Of a DNA stretch of 37,871 bases, positions 8,587-17,503 are shown piece by piece (the stretch's first letter is position 1; each line of letters starts with the position of its first letter). Source of the DNA: Nitrosomonas sp. (GTDB lineage: Bacteria > Pseudomonadota > Gammaproteobacteria > Burkholderiales > Nitrosomonadaceae). Below the pieces are notes generated by a model. It saw only the letters and a list, made by a program, of their open reading frames with translations. It did not search any database and was not told where the DNA came from. Both the position numbers and the translations under genes were made by a program. Where the stretch lies: contig JAJFJL010000081.1 in assembly GCA_021774055.1 (NCBI GenBank), positions 1-37,871 on the forward strand, given 5' to 3'.

Positions 8587-9300
8587 TCACGGCTGAATAT
8601 CAACAATACCGTTTATTCGCGCTAGTCCACTGATTACTCTACCAGCATGATTACGAACTTGCACAACTTGTCCTTCACTTGCATCAGCCAATGCGTGACC
8701 TTCAGAGCTAATAGTAAATTTACTTCCCTTAACTTGCAGTTTTACCTTTTGCCCACGCAATATGATATATGCTGAGCGCAATGATTGTTGACGTATAGGC
8801 TGGCCGGAAGAAAGATTAATAATTGCTACTTTTCCTATCACTTGCGATGGGTCAGTAAAAATCCCAGCTGGCATTTGTGTAAGATTAACATTCCTTAAAT
8901 TAATATCATCTGCAGCAAGAGCTTGATTTCGTGTTAATGGGCGTGCGACATGGACCACGTCCGCCATAACTTGTACATCTACTTGGACATGAATAGTCCA
9001 TGTTGCCCCGTCTTCACAGCGTACACCAACAGATGTATTTCCCCATAAGCGCCCACCAGTTGGTATAAAGGGGGAAAGTTTAAGGCATTTTGGTAGTGTT
9101 ATTCGGTTATCTATTTTTCTGGGGCTTACAATAACATCTCCAGGTAGTTCTTTTGTTTCAGCATAAATAAATTTTTCAACCGCAGATATAACACCAGATA
9201 TTTGTTGGAATTCATTTGTTGATTGTTCTGATGCAAAAGCAGATAGAGAAAAGCTTGCAAGTAGAAGTAAGGTAAGACGAAATTTTAAATAATATTTCAT
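8587..9300 (-). CDS. flgA: Flagellar P-ring assembly chaperone FlgA
   Basis: FlgA is a periplasmic chaperone that helps FlgI polymerise into the P-ring around the rod. The 237-residue protein has a clear Sec signal peptide (MKYYLKFRLTLLLLASF, cleavage after AFA at 21-23). The central and C-terminal part carries a SAF-type domain, with HVARPLTRNQALAADDIN and the GQPIRQQSLR and ILRGQKVKLQVKG segments typical of FlgA. It is divergent from flgBCDEFGHIJKL, the usual arrangement. The flgM and flgN genes that often follow flgA are absent. Its downstream neighbour is repeat A0 and the convergent kinase gene. Confidence 0.92.
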   Translation of the reverse strand: MKYYLKFRLTLLLLASFSLSAFASEQSTNEFQQISGVISAVEKFIYAETKELPGDVIVSPRKIDNRITLPKCLKLSPFIPTGGRLWGNTSVGVRCEDGATWTIHVQVDVQVMADVVHVARPLTRNQALAADDINLRNVNLTQMPAGIFTDPSQVIGKVAIINLSSGQPIRQQSLRSAYIILRGQKVKLQVKGSKFTISSEGHALADASEGQVVQVRNHAGRVISGLARINGIVDIQP

Positions 9301-9332
9301 AATATGTGATTATTCATAAATCTACTAGCTAA

Positions 9333-9490
9333 GGAACGTGCATGAAATAACTTGAGCATCTAGCTTTGTCGTTATACTCATCTTCTGCACTATGTAAACA
9401 GTTACATAGCCGTGCTGTGCGCCTGTTTGCACTCTTTGAATATGAGCATAAATCCTGTGCTAGTTGCTCAAGTTGTTTCATGCACGTTCC
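9333..9490. repeat. Family B palindromic element, complete copy (B2), between flgA and flgB
   Basis: A 158-bp near-palindrome runs from GGAACGTGCATGAAA to TTTCATGCACGTTCC, flanked by TAA on both sides (9330-9332 and 9491-9493), consistent with a 3-bp target duplication. The centre (9401-9423), read on the other strand, is GGCGCACAGC-ACG-GCTATGTAAC. It occupies much of the 376-bp flgA-flgB intergenic region, so it lies upstream of or within the promoter region of both divergent flagellar units. It has no coding capacity. Confidence 0.85.
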
Positions 9491-9676
9491 TAAGATGATT
9501 TAAGCTTTATTTATTTGTCTGTATCAGCATGATAATCATAAAAATTAATCACAACAGGAAAAGATAACGGTGATTTCTAGTGCTATTCGTTCATTCATAT
9601 TTGACTAGGCAGGAATAGCATAGTCGGCAGGCTGCAAGTACAACGGCAATTTCAGAAATTTCTTGAGGAGGTTTAA

Positions 9677-10078
9677 ATGATTAATAAAGTTGACAAGGCA
9701 TTTAATTTTCATCATACCGCACTTAATATCAGATCCGCCAGACAGGAATTATTATCTAGTAATGTAGCAAATGCAGATACACCAAATTTTAAAGCGAAAG
9801 ATATTGATTTTTCAAGTGTGTTAAGTAACGCTTTATCATCTGATTCAAAACAAACAAAATTAGTTACGACTTCTTCAAAGCATATGCAATTAGGATCAGA
9901 CAGTATACTTGGCTCGCAAGTACTTTATCGAGTTCCTTTGCAACCCAGTGCCGATGGCAACACTGTTGATATGGATAGTGAACGGACTCGGTTTTCTAAT
10001 AATTCCATCAAGTATGATGCTAGCCTGACATTTATGAGTGGTCAGATTAGAGGTCTGTTGTCAGCGATACAGGAGTAA
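9677..10078 (+). CDS. flgB: Flagellar basal-body rod protein FlgB
   Basis: FlgB is a proximal rod subunit of the flagellar axial structure, exported by the flagellar type III apparatus. The 133-residue protein has the axial-family N-terminal signature RQELLSSNVANADTPNFKAK (about 21-40) and a C-terminal amphipathic helix. Length is normal for FlgB. A strong ribosome binding site (GAGGAGG) precedes the ATG. It is the first gene of a ten-plus gene plus-strand operon, with flgC starting 6 bases downstream. I did not find a convincing sigma-54 or sigma-28 promoter in front of it. Confidence 0.96.
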   Translation: MINKVDKAFNFHHTALNIRSARQELLSSNVANADTPNFKAKDIDFSSVLSNALSSDSKQTKLVTTSSKHMQLGSDSILGSQVLYRVPLQPSADGNTVDMDSERTRFSNNSIKYDASLTFMSGQIRGLLSAIQE

Positions 10079-10084
10079 TCCATT

Positions 10085-10489
10085 ATGTCTCTATTTAATG
10101 TGTTTGATATTGCCAGCTCGTCAATGACAGCGCAGTCGCAACGACTTAATATTGTTGCTAGTAACTTGGCGAATGCAGATAGTGCAACTAGTTCAACCGG
10201 AGAGGCTTATCGTTCACGCCAAGTGGTATTTAGCACGATGCAGACAGCTTCCGAAAATGCAAATGGTGTCAAAGTGGCGGGAATTGTTCATGCTGACTCA
10301 CCCATGAAAAAAGTTTATGAACCAAATCATCCTATGGCCAATGCGGAAGGATTCGTAGAGATGCCAAATGTCAATACAGTTGATGAAATGGTTAACATGA
10401 TGTCTGCTTCACGTTCTTATGAGAATAGTGTGGACATGATGAATACGACCAAGAGCCTACTGCAAAAGGCATTGACAATCGGTCAATAA
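10085..10489 (+). CDS. flgC: Flagellar basal-body rod protein FlgC
   Basis: This proximal rod subunit has 134 residues. The axial N-terminal motif reads SQRLNIVASNLANADS, and the C-terminus (VDEMVNMMSASRSYENSVDM) is the conserved heptad helix that packs in the rod core. Length is typical. An AGGAG site overlaps the end of flgB, so the two are probably translationally coupled. It lies in the standard position between flgB and flgD. Confidence 0.96.
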   Translation: MSLFNVFDIASSSMTAQSQRLNIVASNLANADSATSSTGEAYRSRQVVFSTMQTASENANGVKVAGIVHADSPMKKVYEPNHPMANAEGFVEMPNVNTVDEMVNMMSASRSYENSVDMMNTTKSLLQKALTIGQ

Positions 10490-10500
10490 AAGGAACGACC

Positions 10501-11169
10501 ATGAACCCAATTCAAGATCCTAGTATTAATTCACTATTTACTGGCAGCAGTTCTGATAGCACTGCAACGCAAAAGAAGATTGATGAAACTCAAGATCGTT
10601 TTCTTAAGTTATTGGTAACGCAGATGCAGAACCAAGACCCGCTTAATCCATTAGAAAATGCTGAAATAACAAGTCAATTAGCTCAAATTAGCACTGTTAA
10701 TGGCATTGATAAACTTAATGACACCTTAAAAACATTAGTTTCAGATTTTGATGCTATGCGTTCATTGGAAGCAACAACCATGATTGGGCGTAACGTTTTT
10801 GTTCCTGGAACAAGTATGAATTTAGAAAACAATGTTGCAGTTGCAGGTGTCGAATTATCACAGCCAGTTGATCAAATGATTGTTACGATTAAAGATGGTT
10901 CGGGGATTGCAATTCGTGAAATAGACCTTGGTGCACAACCAGAAGGGGTTAACAATTTTGTTTGGGATGGTTTGACTGATGGAGGTACGAATGCGGTCAA
11001 CGGGAGTTATAGTTTCTCAGTTAGCGCTAAGCAGGGTAATCAAGAAATTCCGGTTACTGCGCTTGCATTAGGTTCTGTGACTAGTGTAGAACCTGATGAC
11101 AAAGGTACCATTTTAGATGTTGGAGAATTAGGTTTCGTACGATTATCAGATATCAAACAGATATTCTAA
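10501..11169 (+). CDS. flgD: Hook-cap (hook assembly scaffolding) protein FlgD
   Basis: FlgD caps the growing hook and directs FlgE polymerisation. The 222-residue protein has the conserved N-terminal block DRFLKLLVTQMQNQDPLNPL (residues 32-51) followed by ENAEITSQLAQIS. A C-terminal FlgD Ig-like/tudor region contains FVWDGLTDGG and NGSYSFSVSA. A good AAGGA site precedes the ATG, 11 bases after flgC. Function is well established for the family and nothing here is unusual. Confidence 0.95.
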   Translation: MNPIQDPSINSLFTGSSSDSTATQKKIDETQDRFLKLLVTQMQNQDPLNPLENAEITSQLAQISTVNGIDKLNDTLKTLVSDFDAMRSLEATTMIGRNVFVPGTSMNLENNVAVAGVELSQPVDQMIVTIKDGSGIAIREIDLGAQPEGVNNFVWDGLTDGGTNAVNGSYSFSVSAKQGNQEIPVTALALGSVTSVEPDDKGTILDVGELGFVRLSDIKQIF

Positions 11170-11181
11170 TAGGAGAGCATT

Positions 11182-12426
11182 ATGGGTTTTCAAAGTGGAT
11201 TAAGTGGGCTTAACGCCGCATCAACTAACTTGAGTGTAATTGGTAATAATGTGGCTAATGCAAGTACGGTCGGGTTTAAAAGATCAGATGCTCAGTTTGC
11301 TGATGTAATGGCTAATGCATTAGGTGGTGGAGGTAATAATGGGATTGGACTTGGCACAACCGTTGCCGACATTGCGCAACAATTTACGCAAGGTAGTTTT
11401 ACCACAACCAGCAATCCTTTAGATATTGCTGTTAATGGCAATGGTTTTTTCCGTATGAGTGATGGTGGCGCGGTTACTTATAGTCGCGCCGGTCAGTTTC
11501 ATCTTGATAATCAAGGATTTGTTGTGAATAGTAACAATTTAAATTTAACTGGTTATTTGGCTGATGTGAATGGCACAATAATTGATACTGCACCAGGAAA
11601 TTTACAGTTATCAACAGCAGACTTGACACCAAATGCAACCACAGCAGTGACGGCCGGATTTAATCTTGATTCTAGGTCGGTAGCGATAGCACCAGCCACA
11701 GTATTTGATGCAACAGATCCTACTACTTATACAGATTCAACATCAAGCACCATTTTTGATAGCCTGGGTAATTCACACATACTGACACTTTTCTTTCGAA
11801 AAGAAGCAGGTGCTGGCGCATGGAATACTTTCGCTACACTTGATGGTGGTGTAGGTAACGTTACGCTTGATGCGGGTCCATCAGTAGCGTTAGCTTTTGA
11901 TACCAGTGGTGCACTGACTACGCCTGCACCACCTGCAACGATAGCTGCAGCAATAACTTTAGCTGCAGGAAGTGGTGCGTTAACACCAATGACTGTGGAT
12001 CTGGATTTTACCAACGCAAATCAATTCGGTGCCGATTTCAGTGTAAATTCAATGGTTCAAGATGGCTTCACTTCTGGTCGCTTAAATGGATTTACTGTCG
12101 CAGACAATGGCATAATTGAAGGAAATTTCACTAATGGTGAAAAGCAAATACTTGGACAGGTAATATTGGCCAGTTTTCCTAGTACACATAATCTTGCTCC
12201 ATTAGGAAATGGTCAATGGACGGAAACACCAGAGTCAGGGCAAGCATTAATTGGCGTGCCAGGCACTGGGTTATTGGGTGGATTGCAATCATCAGCAATA
12301 GAAGATTCAAATGTTGATTTAACTAATGAATTAGTTAACATGATCACCGCACAACGTATTTACCAAGCAAATGCCAAGACCATTGAAACAGAAGATGCAA
12401 TACTGCAAACATTAGTTAATCTTTAA
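11182..12426 (+). CDS. flgE: Flagellar hook protein FlgE
   Basis: FlgE is the main hook subunit, forming the universal joint. The 414-residue protein has the N-terminal axial motif SVIGNNVANASTVGFKRSD and, downstream, the conserved NPLDIAVNGNGFFRM region. The C-terminal helix is ELVNMITAQRIYQANAKTIE. The middle (about 185-300) is the variable surface domain and is rich in Ala/Thr/Pro, as usual for hook proteins. AGGAGA sits at the right distance before the ATG. It is followed by a 64-base gap before flgF. Confidence 0.96.
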   Translation: MGFQSGLSGLNAASTNLSVIGNNVANASTVGFKRSDAQFADVMANALGGGGNNGIGLGTTVADIAQQFTQGSFTTTSNPLDIAVNGNGFFRMSDGGAVTYSRAGQFHLDNQGFVVNSNNLNLTGYLADVNGTIIDTAPGNLQLSTADLTPNATTAVTAGFNLDSRSVAIAPATVFDATDPTTYTDSTSSTIFDSLGNSHILTLFFRKEAGAGAWNTFATLDGGVGNVTLDAGPSVALAFDTSGALTTPAPPATIAAAITLAAGSGALTPMTVDLDFTNANQFGADFSVNSMVQDGFTSGRLNGFTVADNGIIEGNFTNGEKQILGQVILASFPSTHNLAPLGNGQWTETPESGQALIGVPGTGLLGGLQSSAIEDSNVDLTNELVNMITAQRIYQANAKTIETEDAILQTLVNL

Positions 12427-12490
12427 TGATGTATGACGCCATTTGATTTGTGATTGATTAAACGTATTTACTCTAAGCTGTGAGAATATT

Positions 12491-13234
12491 ATGGACCGCA
12501 TGATTTATACCGCGATGACAGGTGCATCGCACACCTTGAACCAGCAAACTACATCTGCACATAATTTGGCGAATGCGAGTACCACAGGTTATCGTGCTGA
12601 AACTAACGCTTTCCGAGCAGTTCCTATATTTGGTGACGGTTCACCAACACGTGCGTTCGTGGTTGATTCAACAACTGGTGCCGATTTTACACCTGGTGCT
12701 ATTCAACAAACGGGGCGTAATCTTGATGTGGCGATACAAGGCTCTGGCTGGATTACAGTGTTACTTGAAAATGGTGAAGAAGCTTACACTCGTCAGGGTA
12801 ATTTACAAATTAGTGCTAATGGGATTTTACAGACTCAAAATGGGTTGAATGTAAAAGGTGACATCGGAGCTATAGCAATACCAGAAAATAGTCGTATCAC
12901 GATTGCCAAGGATGGCACGGTTTCAGCAGTGGCTATCACACCATTACCGAATGCAGTTGTTATCATTGATAGAATCAAACTAGTTGATCCACCTGAAAAC
13001 CAATTAAAAAAAGGTGAAGATGGTTTATTTCGCTTACAAAATGGAGATGAAGCTAATGCTAATGCTAATGTATTACTAACTTCTGGTTCCTTAGAAGGAA
13101 GTAATGTAAATCTTGTACATGAATTAGTTAGTATGATTTCATTAGCCAGACAGTTTGATATGCAAATGAAAATATTAGAAAGTGCCGAGCAAAATGCTCA
13201 ACAAGCTGGCGAACTATTAGCTTATAGGGCGTAA
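12491..13234 (+). CDS. flgF: Flagellar basal-body rod protein FlgF
   Basis: This proximal rod protein has 247 residues. The start MDRMIYTAMTGASHTLNQQT and the motif SAHNLANASTTGYRAE distinguish FlgF from FlgG. The block TGRNLDVAIQGSGWITV and the C-terminal LVHELVSMISLARQFDMQMK are also diagnostic. The ribosome binding site is weak (GTGAGA). The flgF-flgG gap of 172 bases holds a REP-like hairpin. Confidence 0.95.
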   Translation: MDRMIYTAMTGASHTLNQQTTSAHNLANASTTGYRAETNAFRAVPIFGDGSPTRAFVVDSTTGADFTPGAIQQTGRNLDVAIQGSGWITVLLENGEEAYTRQGNLQISANGILQTQNGLNVKGDIGAIAIPENSRITIAKDGTVSAVAITPLPNAVVIIDRIKLVDPPENQLKKGEDGLFRLQNGDEANANANVLLTSGSLEGSNVNLVHELVSMISLARQFDMQMKILESAEQNAQQAGELLAYRA

Positions 13235-13254
13235 AGAATATTATTCGATATTTA

Positions 13255-13315
13255 GTGGCAGGGTGGATAAGCGAAACGCATCCACCATTGTGATGAATAC
13301 GAATAGGTGGATGCA
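13255..13315. repeat. REP-like hairpin between flgF and flgG
   Basis: GGTGGAT (13262-13268) pairs with ATCCACC (13280-13286) around an AAGCGAAACGC loop. The GCATCCACC arm (13278-13286) can alternatively pair with GGTGGATGC at 13306-13314. The wording resembles short intergenic REP-type sequences of many beta- and gammaproteobacteria. Inside an operon it could stabilise the upstream mRNA or lower expression of genes downstream. No RAYT transposase is in the window. Confidence 0.6.
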
Positions 13316-13406
13316 CTATCGTTTATTCACTCTACAATCCATCAAGAATCGCAAATTATTTATTATAAATTGTTTTATAACAAAGTGAATTTTCATGAGG
13401 TGAAAT

Positions 13407-14189
13407 ATGTCTCGCTCATTATGGATATCAAAAACTGGTTTAGACGCACAGCAGACAAAGTTAGATGTAATTGCCAATAATCTAGCAAACGTTAGTACCA
13501 ACGGTTTTAAACGTTCTCGTGCTGTGTTTGAAGATTTACTTTATCAAACGATTCGCCAGCCGGGTGCTCAATCATCACAGCAGACACAGTTACCTTCTGG
13601 TTTACAGCTTGGTACCGGTGTTCGACCAGTGGCATCACAAAGTATTTTTACACAGGGTGGACTTCAGCAAACTGACAATCCACGCGATGTTGCGATTCAA
13701 GGCGAAGGTTTTTTTCAGGTGTTACAGCCTGATGGAACTACCGCTTACACACGTGATGGAGCTTTTCAATCAGATATTAATGGGCAGTTTGTTACCTCCA
13801 GTGGTTTTGTAATACAACCTGCTGTTACTATTCCACCCAATACGCTTAGTATTACAGTAGCACGTGATGGCACTGTATCTGCTTTAGTACCAGGGGCGGC
13901 AACGCCGATACAAGTTGGCAATATTCAATTATCAACTTTTATTAATCCAGCAGGATTACAAAAAGTTGGCGAAAATCTTTTTCTAGAAACAGCTTCAAGT
14001 GGCGCACCAAATAATAATGCACCGGGTACCAATGGAACTGGGCTGTTAGTACAAAACTTTGTGGAAACTTCGAATGTTAATGTTGTGGAGGAACTGGTAA
14101 ATATGATTCAAACACAACGTGCATATGAAATTAATTCTCGTTCAATTGAAACCTCAGACCAAATGTTACAACGATTGGCACAATTATAA
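13407..14189 (+). CDS. flgG: Flagellar distal rod protein FlgG
   Basis: FlgG forms the distal rod, the segment surrounded by the P and L rings. The 260-residue protein is the standard length. It begins [20 protein letters not shown], with [20 protein letters not shown] and the FlgG-type [20 protein letters not shown]. The C-terminal helix is [21 protein letters not shown] strong GAGGTGA site precedes the ATG. The gene is unremarkable and intact. Confidence 0.97.
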   Translation: MSRSLWISKTGLDAQQTKLDVIANNLANVSTNGFKRSRAVFEDLLYQTIRQPGAQSSQQTQLPSGLQLGTGVRPVASQSIFTQGGLQQTDNPRDVAIQGEGFFQVLQPDGTTAYTRDGAFQSDINGQFVTSSGFVIQPAVTIPPNTLSITVARDGTVSALVPGAATPIQVGNIQLSTFINPAGLQKVGENLFLETASSGAPNNNAPGTNGTGLLVQNFVETSNVNVVEELVNMIQTQRAYEINSRSIETSDQMLQRLAQL

Positions 14190-14255
14190 TTTAGCTATAT
14201 TGGTACAAATCAGTACCTTATTGATTTGGCTTGCCAGGTTTAGCAAGGAGATGTC

Positions 14256-14966
14256 ATGATCATTCGTGTGGAGCGACATAGTTTACGATTATGTATAATA
14301 TTGTGGGTGTTACTGGTTATGGCAACCGGTTGCGCAACAACACCCCCAACAAGTCTTCATCAGCCAATAACGCAACGTTCAAATTTTCCTACTCCATCAC
14401 CTTTGCCCAACAATGGCAGTATATTCCAGGTAGCCAATAATTCTCAATCTGGTAATCGTTACATCCCGTTATTTGAGGACCGTCGAGCACGTGGTTTAGG
14501 TGACACCATAATTGTAACTTTGAATGAAAGAACCAATGCTAGTAAAAGATCAAATAGCAATGTTGATCGTTCAGGTGGTATGGAACTTTCGGTTCCTGGT
14601 TTTCTTGGCTTACCAGCAAGCCTTTTACAAAAAGCCTCAGTTGAGGCTGCTACAAGTAATACTTTTGACGGTAGCGGTGCAAGTGGTAGCAATAATGATT
14701 TCACCGGTACGATTACTGTTACCGTAATTGAAGTTTTACCAAATGGTAATTTATTGGTAAGTGGTGAGAAGCAAATTGGCATTAACCAAGGGCAGGAATT
14801 TATTCGTCTCTCTGGTGTTATTAATCCAATTAATATAATTAGTAATACCATATCCTCAGTTCAGGTAGCGGATGCCCGTATTGAATATCGTGCAAGTGGT
14901 TACCTAGATGAAGCACAAACTATGGGCTGGCTATCACGATTTTTTATGAGTGTTTCTCCATTTTAG
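14256..14966 (+). CDS. flgH: Flagellar L-ring lipoprotein FlgH
   Basis: FlgH forms the outer-membrane L-ring bushing. The 236-residue preprotein has a hydrophobic signal and the lipobox ATGC with the lipidated Cys26. The conserved core includes [39 protein letters not shown], and the C-terminal [25 protein letters not shown], which are diagnostic. AAGGAG sits just before the ATG. A 160-bp palindromic element separates it from flgI. Confidence 0.96.
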   Translation: MIIRVERHSLRLCIILWVLLVMATGCATTPPTSLHQPITQRSNFPTPSPLPNNGSIFQVANNSQSGNRYIPLFEDRRARGLGDTIIVTLNERTNASKRSNSNVDRSGGMELSVPGFLGLPASLLQKASVEAATSNTFDGSGASGSNNDFTGTITVTVIEVLPNGNLLVSGEKQIGINQGQEFIRLSGVINPINIISNTISSVQVADARIEYRASGYLDEAQTMGWLSRFFMSVSPF

Positions 14967-14970
14967 ATTA

Positions 14971-15130
14971 GGGACGAGGAAATAATAATTTGTCCAATTT
15001 AGGCGAAGTAATTTTGCTCTGATTTGAGGCGGTCCGTAGGGCGCATAGTTATTCTATGTAACCGTAGGGCCAACGAAAGATCAGAGTAAAAGGGCGAGTA
15101 TAAATGGATAAATTATTATTTCCTCGTCCC
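14971..15130. repeat. Family C palindromic element between flgH and flgI
   Basis: The 160-bp near-palindrome has termini GGGACGAGGAAATAATAAT and its inverted copy ending CCTCGTCCC. It is flanked by TTA on both sides (14968-14970 and 15131-15133). Its centre (15041-15062) reads GCGCATAG-TTATT-CTATGTAAC, the same core as family B although the arms differ. It lies between two co-transcribed flagellar genes, so it must be transcribed as a long RNA hairpin. It also supplies the spurious upstream start of the flgI open frame at 15104. Confidence 0.85.
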
Positions 15131-15214
15131 TTAAGTTTCCATTTTTTAAATTATTGTAGAATTATCATGAAGACAATACTAACTATTTCGGCTAATAAAG
15201 TTAAATTAGTGAGC

Positions 15215-16321
15215 ATGTATCGTGCAGTTATGTATTTACTGCTGCTAATCGGTTTATTGCTACCAGGGTTTAGTTCAGCTGAGCGTATTAAAGATTTGGC
15301 TACGATTCAAGGCGTGCGCAATAATCAATTAATGGGTTATGGCCTTGTAGTTGGTTTAGATGCAAGTGGTGACCAAACAACTCAAACACCATTTACAGTG
15401 CAAGGGGTTATTAACATGATGGGGCAGTTAGGTATAAACCTGCCACCAGGAACTAACTTACAACTACGCAATGTTGCCGCAGTAATGGTAACTGCAACAC
15501 TACCAGCGTTTACTCGACCAGGACAACAAATTGATGTAACAGTATCTTCAATGGGTAACTCTAAAAGCTTGCGTGGTGGAACTTTGGTGATGACCCCACT
15601 TAAAGGTGTTGATAATCAGGTGTATGCCATTGCTCAAGGTAATGTGCTGGTAGGTGGAGTAGGAGCTACCGCTGCTGGCAGTAGTGTGCAGATTAATCAT
15701 TTAAATGTTGGCCGAATTAGTGGTGGCGCAATTGTTGAGCGTGAGGTGCCCTCAGTATTAGGGCAAGGGGATTATATAAACCTGGAGCTTAATACTACTG
15801 ATTTTACGACAGTAAGTCGTATGGTGGAGGCGATTAACAACAATTTTGCACCTGGTACTGCGACAGCAATAGATGGTCGCTCGGTTCAAGTACGTGCTCC
15901 TGATGATAGTAGTCAACTGGTTATGTTTATCTCGCAGGTAGAAAATATTAAGCTAATAGCTGCCAGGGGGTTAGCTAAAGTTATTGTTAATGCACGTACT
16001 GGGTCTATAGTTATGAATCAGGCAGTAACTCTGGAACCTAGTGCAGTATCTCATGGAAACCTGACTATTATTATTAATAATGAGCCGATTATTAGTCAGC
16101 CTGGAGCGTTGGCTAATCGCGGTGAAACTGTGGTAGCACAACGCGCACAGGTTGAAATACGTACAGAAGAAGGTAATTTGATGATGCTGCCACAAGGAGC
16201 TGATTTATCTGAAGTTGTAACTGCACTGACGGCTATTGGTGCTACAACACAAGATTTAATGGCTATATTACAGGCATTAAAAGCATCAGGCTCATTACGG
16301 GCTGAACTGGAGGTTATATAA
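15215..16321 (+). CDS. flgI: Flagellar P-ring protein FlgI
   Basis: FlgI polymerises in the periplasm into the P-ring. The open frame begins at 15104, but its first residues are translated from repeat C. ATG codons also occur at 15167 and 15215. I prefer 15215 because it gives 368 residues, close to the family's usual 365 or so. That start also gives a standard signal peptide (MYRAVMYLLLLIGLLLPGFS, cleavage after SSA) directly followed by the conserved mature start ERIKDLATIQGVRNNQLMGY. Other diagnostic blocks are GLDASGDQTTQTPFT and ARTGSIVMNQAV. The stop TAA abuts the flgJ ATG. The start remains the uncertain part; the identity is not. Confidence 0.93.
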   Translation: MYRAVMYLLLLIGLLLPGFSSAERIKDLATIQGVRNNQLMGYGLVVGLDASGDQTTQTPFTVQGVINMMGQLGINLPPGTNLQLRNVAAVMVTATLPAFTRPGQQIDVTVSSMGNSKSLRGGTLVMTPLKGVDNQVYAIAQGNVLVGGVGATAAGSSVQINHLNVGRISGGAIVEREVPSVLGQGDYINLELNTTDFTTVSRMVEAINNNFAPGTATAIDGRSVQVRAPDDSSQLVMFISQVENIKLIAARGLAKVIVNARTGSIVMNQAVTLEPSAVSHGNLTIIINNEPIISQPGALANRGETVVAQRAQVEIRTEEGNLMMLPQGADLSEVVTALTAIGATTQDLMAILQALKASGSLRAELEVI

Positions 16322-17395
16322 ATGCTTAATGCACAAGATATTTCTGGGAAATTAGCTTTTGATACCAAAAGTGTTGATAATTTACGTTTACAAGCAAGAA
16401 AAGACCCTGATCAAGCATTAAAGGAAGTTGCACAACAATTTGAAGCAATATTTGTACAAATGATGCTTAAAAGTATGCGTGAAGCTACTCCAAAAAATGG
16501 CATATTTGATAGCCAACAAAGCCAATTTTATACCCAGATGCTAGATCAACAACTAGTGCAGGATATGTCTGCAAAAGGTATCGGATTGGCAGACATGATG
16601 ATTAAGCAATTGACCCAGTCATCAATACAACCGGATCAAACTGAACCTATGACTCCTGCAGCAGGAGAAAATAACAATACCGACATTTCAAATTTATTGT
16701 GGCAGGCAAACCAAAGCTATCCTGGGATACATAAACAAGTTAGTGTAATTAATTCAACACATAATGACTCAGTCTTGCCTAAGAATAATATTGATGTTTC
16801 AAATTTACTTTGGCAAGCAAATAAAACTGAGGCTAGTGAGCAAGTTAATACAATTAATATACATAATAAAGAGGCAACAGCAATACCTAATGTAACAAAT
16901 AGTTTAATATCACCATCGGCATCAAATCAACCTGCGCATTTTGTTCGTTCACTTTCGTCGCATGCCAAGATAGCTTCTGAAGCCACTGGAATACCAGCTA
17001 ACTTTATGATCGCACAAGCAGCGTTAGAAAGTGGCTGGGGTAAGCATGAAATTCTTCATGCAGATAACAAGTCTAGTTTTAATCTGTTCGGAATCAAGGC
17101 AGGGCAAAGTTGGCAAGGCGCTGTGGTAGAGACTGTTACGACAGAATATATTAATGGCGAACCTAAAAAAATAACTGATAAATTCCGCGCCTACAATTCA
17201 TACGCAGAAAGTTTCCAAGATTACGCTAACTTATTAATAAATAACCCACGTTACGCAGCAGTTTTGAAGAATCAGGATGCAAATTCGTTTGCACATGGAT
17301 TGCAGCAAGCTGGGTATGCAACAGATCCATTATATGCGGATAAATTGATACGTATTATTAATAGTAATTCGTTACGTGATAATCAAGCGATTTAA
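16322..17395 (+). CDS. flgJ: Flagellar rod-assembly protein / peptidoglycan hydrolase FlgJ
   Basis: FlgJ is a bifunctional periplasmic protein. The N-terminal rod-capping domain (about 25-100, with QFEAIFVQMMLKSMREATPK) scaffolds rod assembly. The C-terminal glucosaminidase domain (about 205-350) opens the murein for the rod. The catalytic glutamate is probably Glu236 in AQAALESGWGKHE, and YADKLIRII marks the domain end. The 357 residues are somewhat longer than many FlgJ proteins because of an extended linker (about 105-205). That linker holds an imperfect tandem duplication, DISNLLWQAN at 121-130 and DVSNLLWQAN at 158-167. The start codon directly follows the flgI stop, with GGAGG inside flgI. 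Confidence 0.95.
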   Translation: MLNAQDISGKLAFDTKSVDNLRLQARKDPDQALKEVAQQFEAIFVQMMLKSMREATPKNGIFDSQQSQFYTQMLDQQLVQDMSAKGIGLADMMIKQLTQSSIQPDQTEPMTPAAGENNNTDISNLLWQANQSYPGIHKQVSVINSTHNDSVLPKNNIDVSNLLWQANKTEASEQVNTINIHNKEATAIPNVTNSLISPSASNQPAHFVRSLSSHAKIASEATGIPANFMIAQAALESGWGKHEILHADNKSSFNLFGIKAGQSWQGAVVETVTTEYINGEPKKITDKFRAYNSYAESFQDYANLLINNPRYAAVLKNQDANSFAHGLQQAGYATDPLYADKLIRIINSNSLRDNQAI

Positions 17396-17431
17396 TATTA
17401 CCTAGGTATCAGCCAGGTAACTATAGATACC

Positions 17432-17458
17432 TTAATTGTTGTGTTATTTTGCCGTTAG
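17432..17458 (+). promoter_or_regulatory. Candidate sigma-28 (FliA) promoter upstream of flgK
   Basis: TTAATTGT (17432-17439), 11 bases, then GCCGTTAG (17451-17458) resembles the FliA pattern TAAAGTTT-N11-GCCGATAA: 5 of 8 and 6 of 8 matches at the exact spacing. A short inverted repeat (AGGTATC / GATACCT, 17404-17432) lies just before it and could end the flgB-J transcript. Late-class control of flgKL is known in enterics, which supports but does not prove the call. Confidence 0.4.
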
Positions 17459-17503
17459 GTTAACTTATATAGAATTTATTCTGCAAATAATTAGAGTGCA
17501 ATC

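Noticed and set aside
9494-9676. Sigma-54 or sigma-28 promoter before flgB
   Set aside because: GG and GC pairs occur (for example around GGCAGGAATAGCAT), but the spacing does not fit either consensus.
11727-12014. 95-residue minus-strand ORF inside flgE, and similar antisense ORFs in pilU, the kinase, flgH and flgI
   Set aside because: Shadows of well-supported genes; no start context, motifs or family resemblance.
13255-13315. RAYT-type transposase linked to the REP-like hairpin
   Set aside because: No Y1 transposase gene is present in this window.
15104-15214. N-terminal extension of flgI from the first ATG of the open frame
   Set aside because: The first residues are translated from repeat C, and conserved FlgI with a clean signal peptide begins at 15215. 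I kept 15167 only as an alternative.
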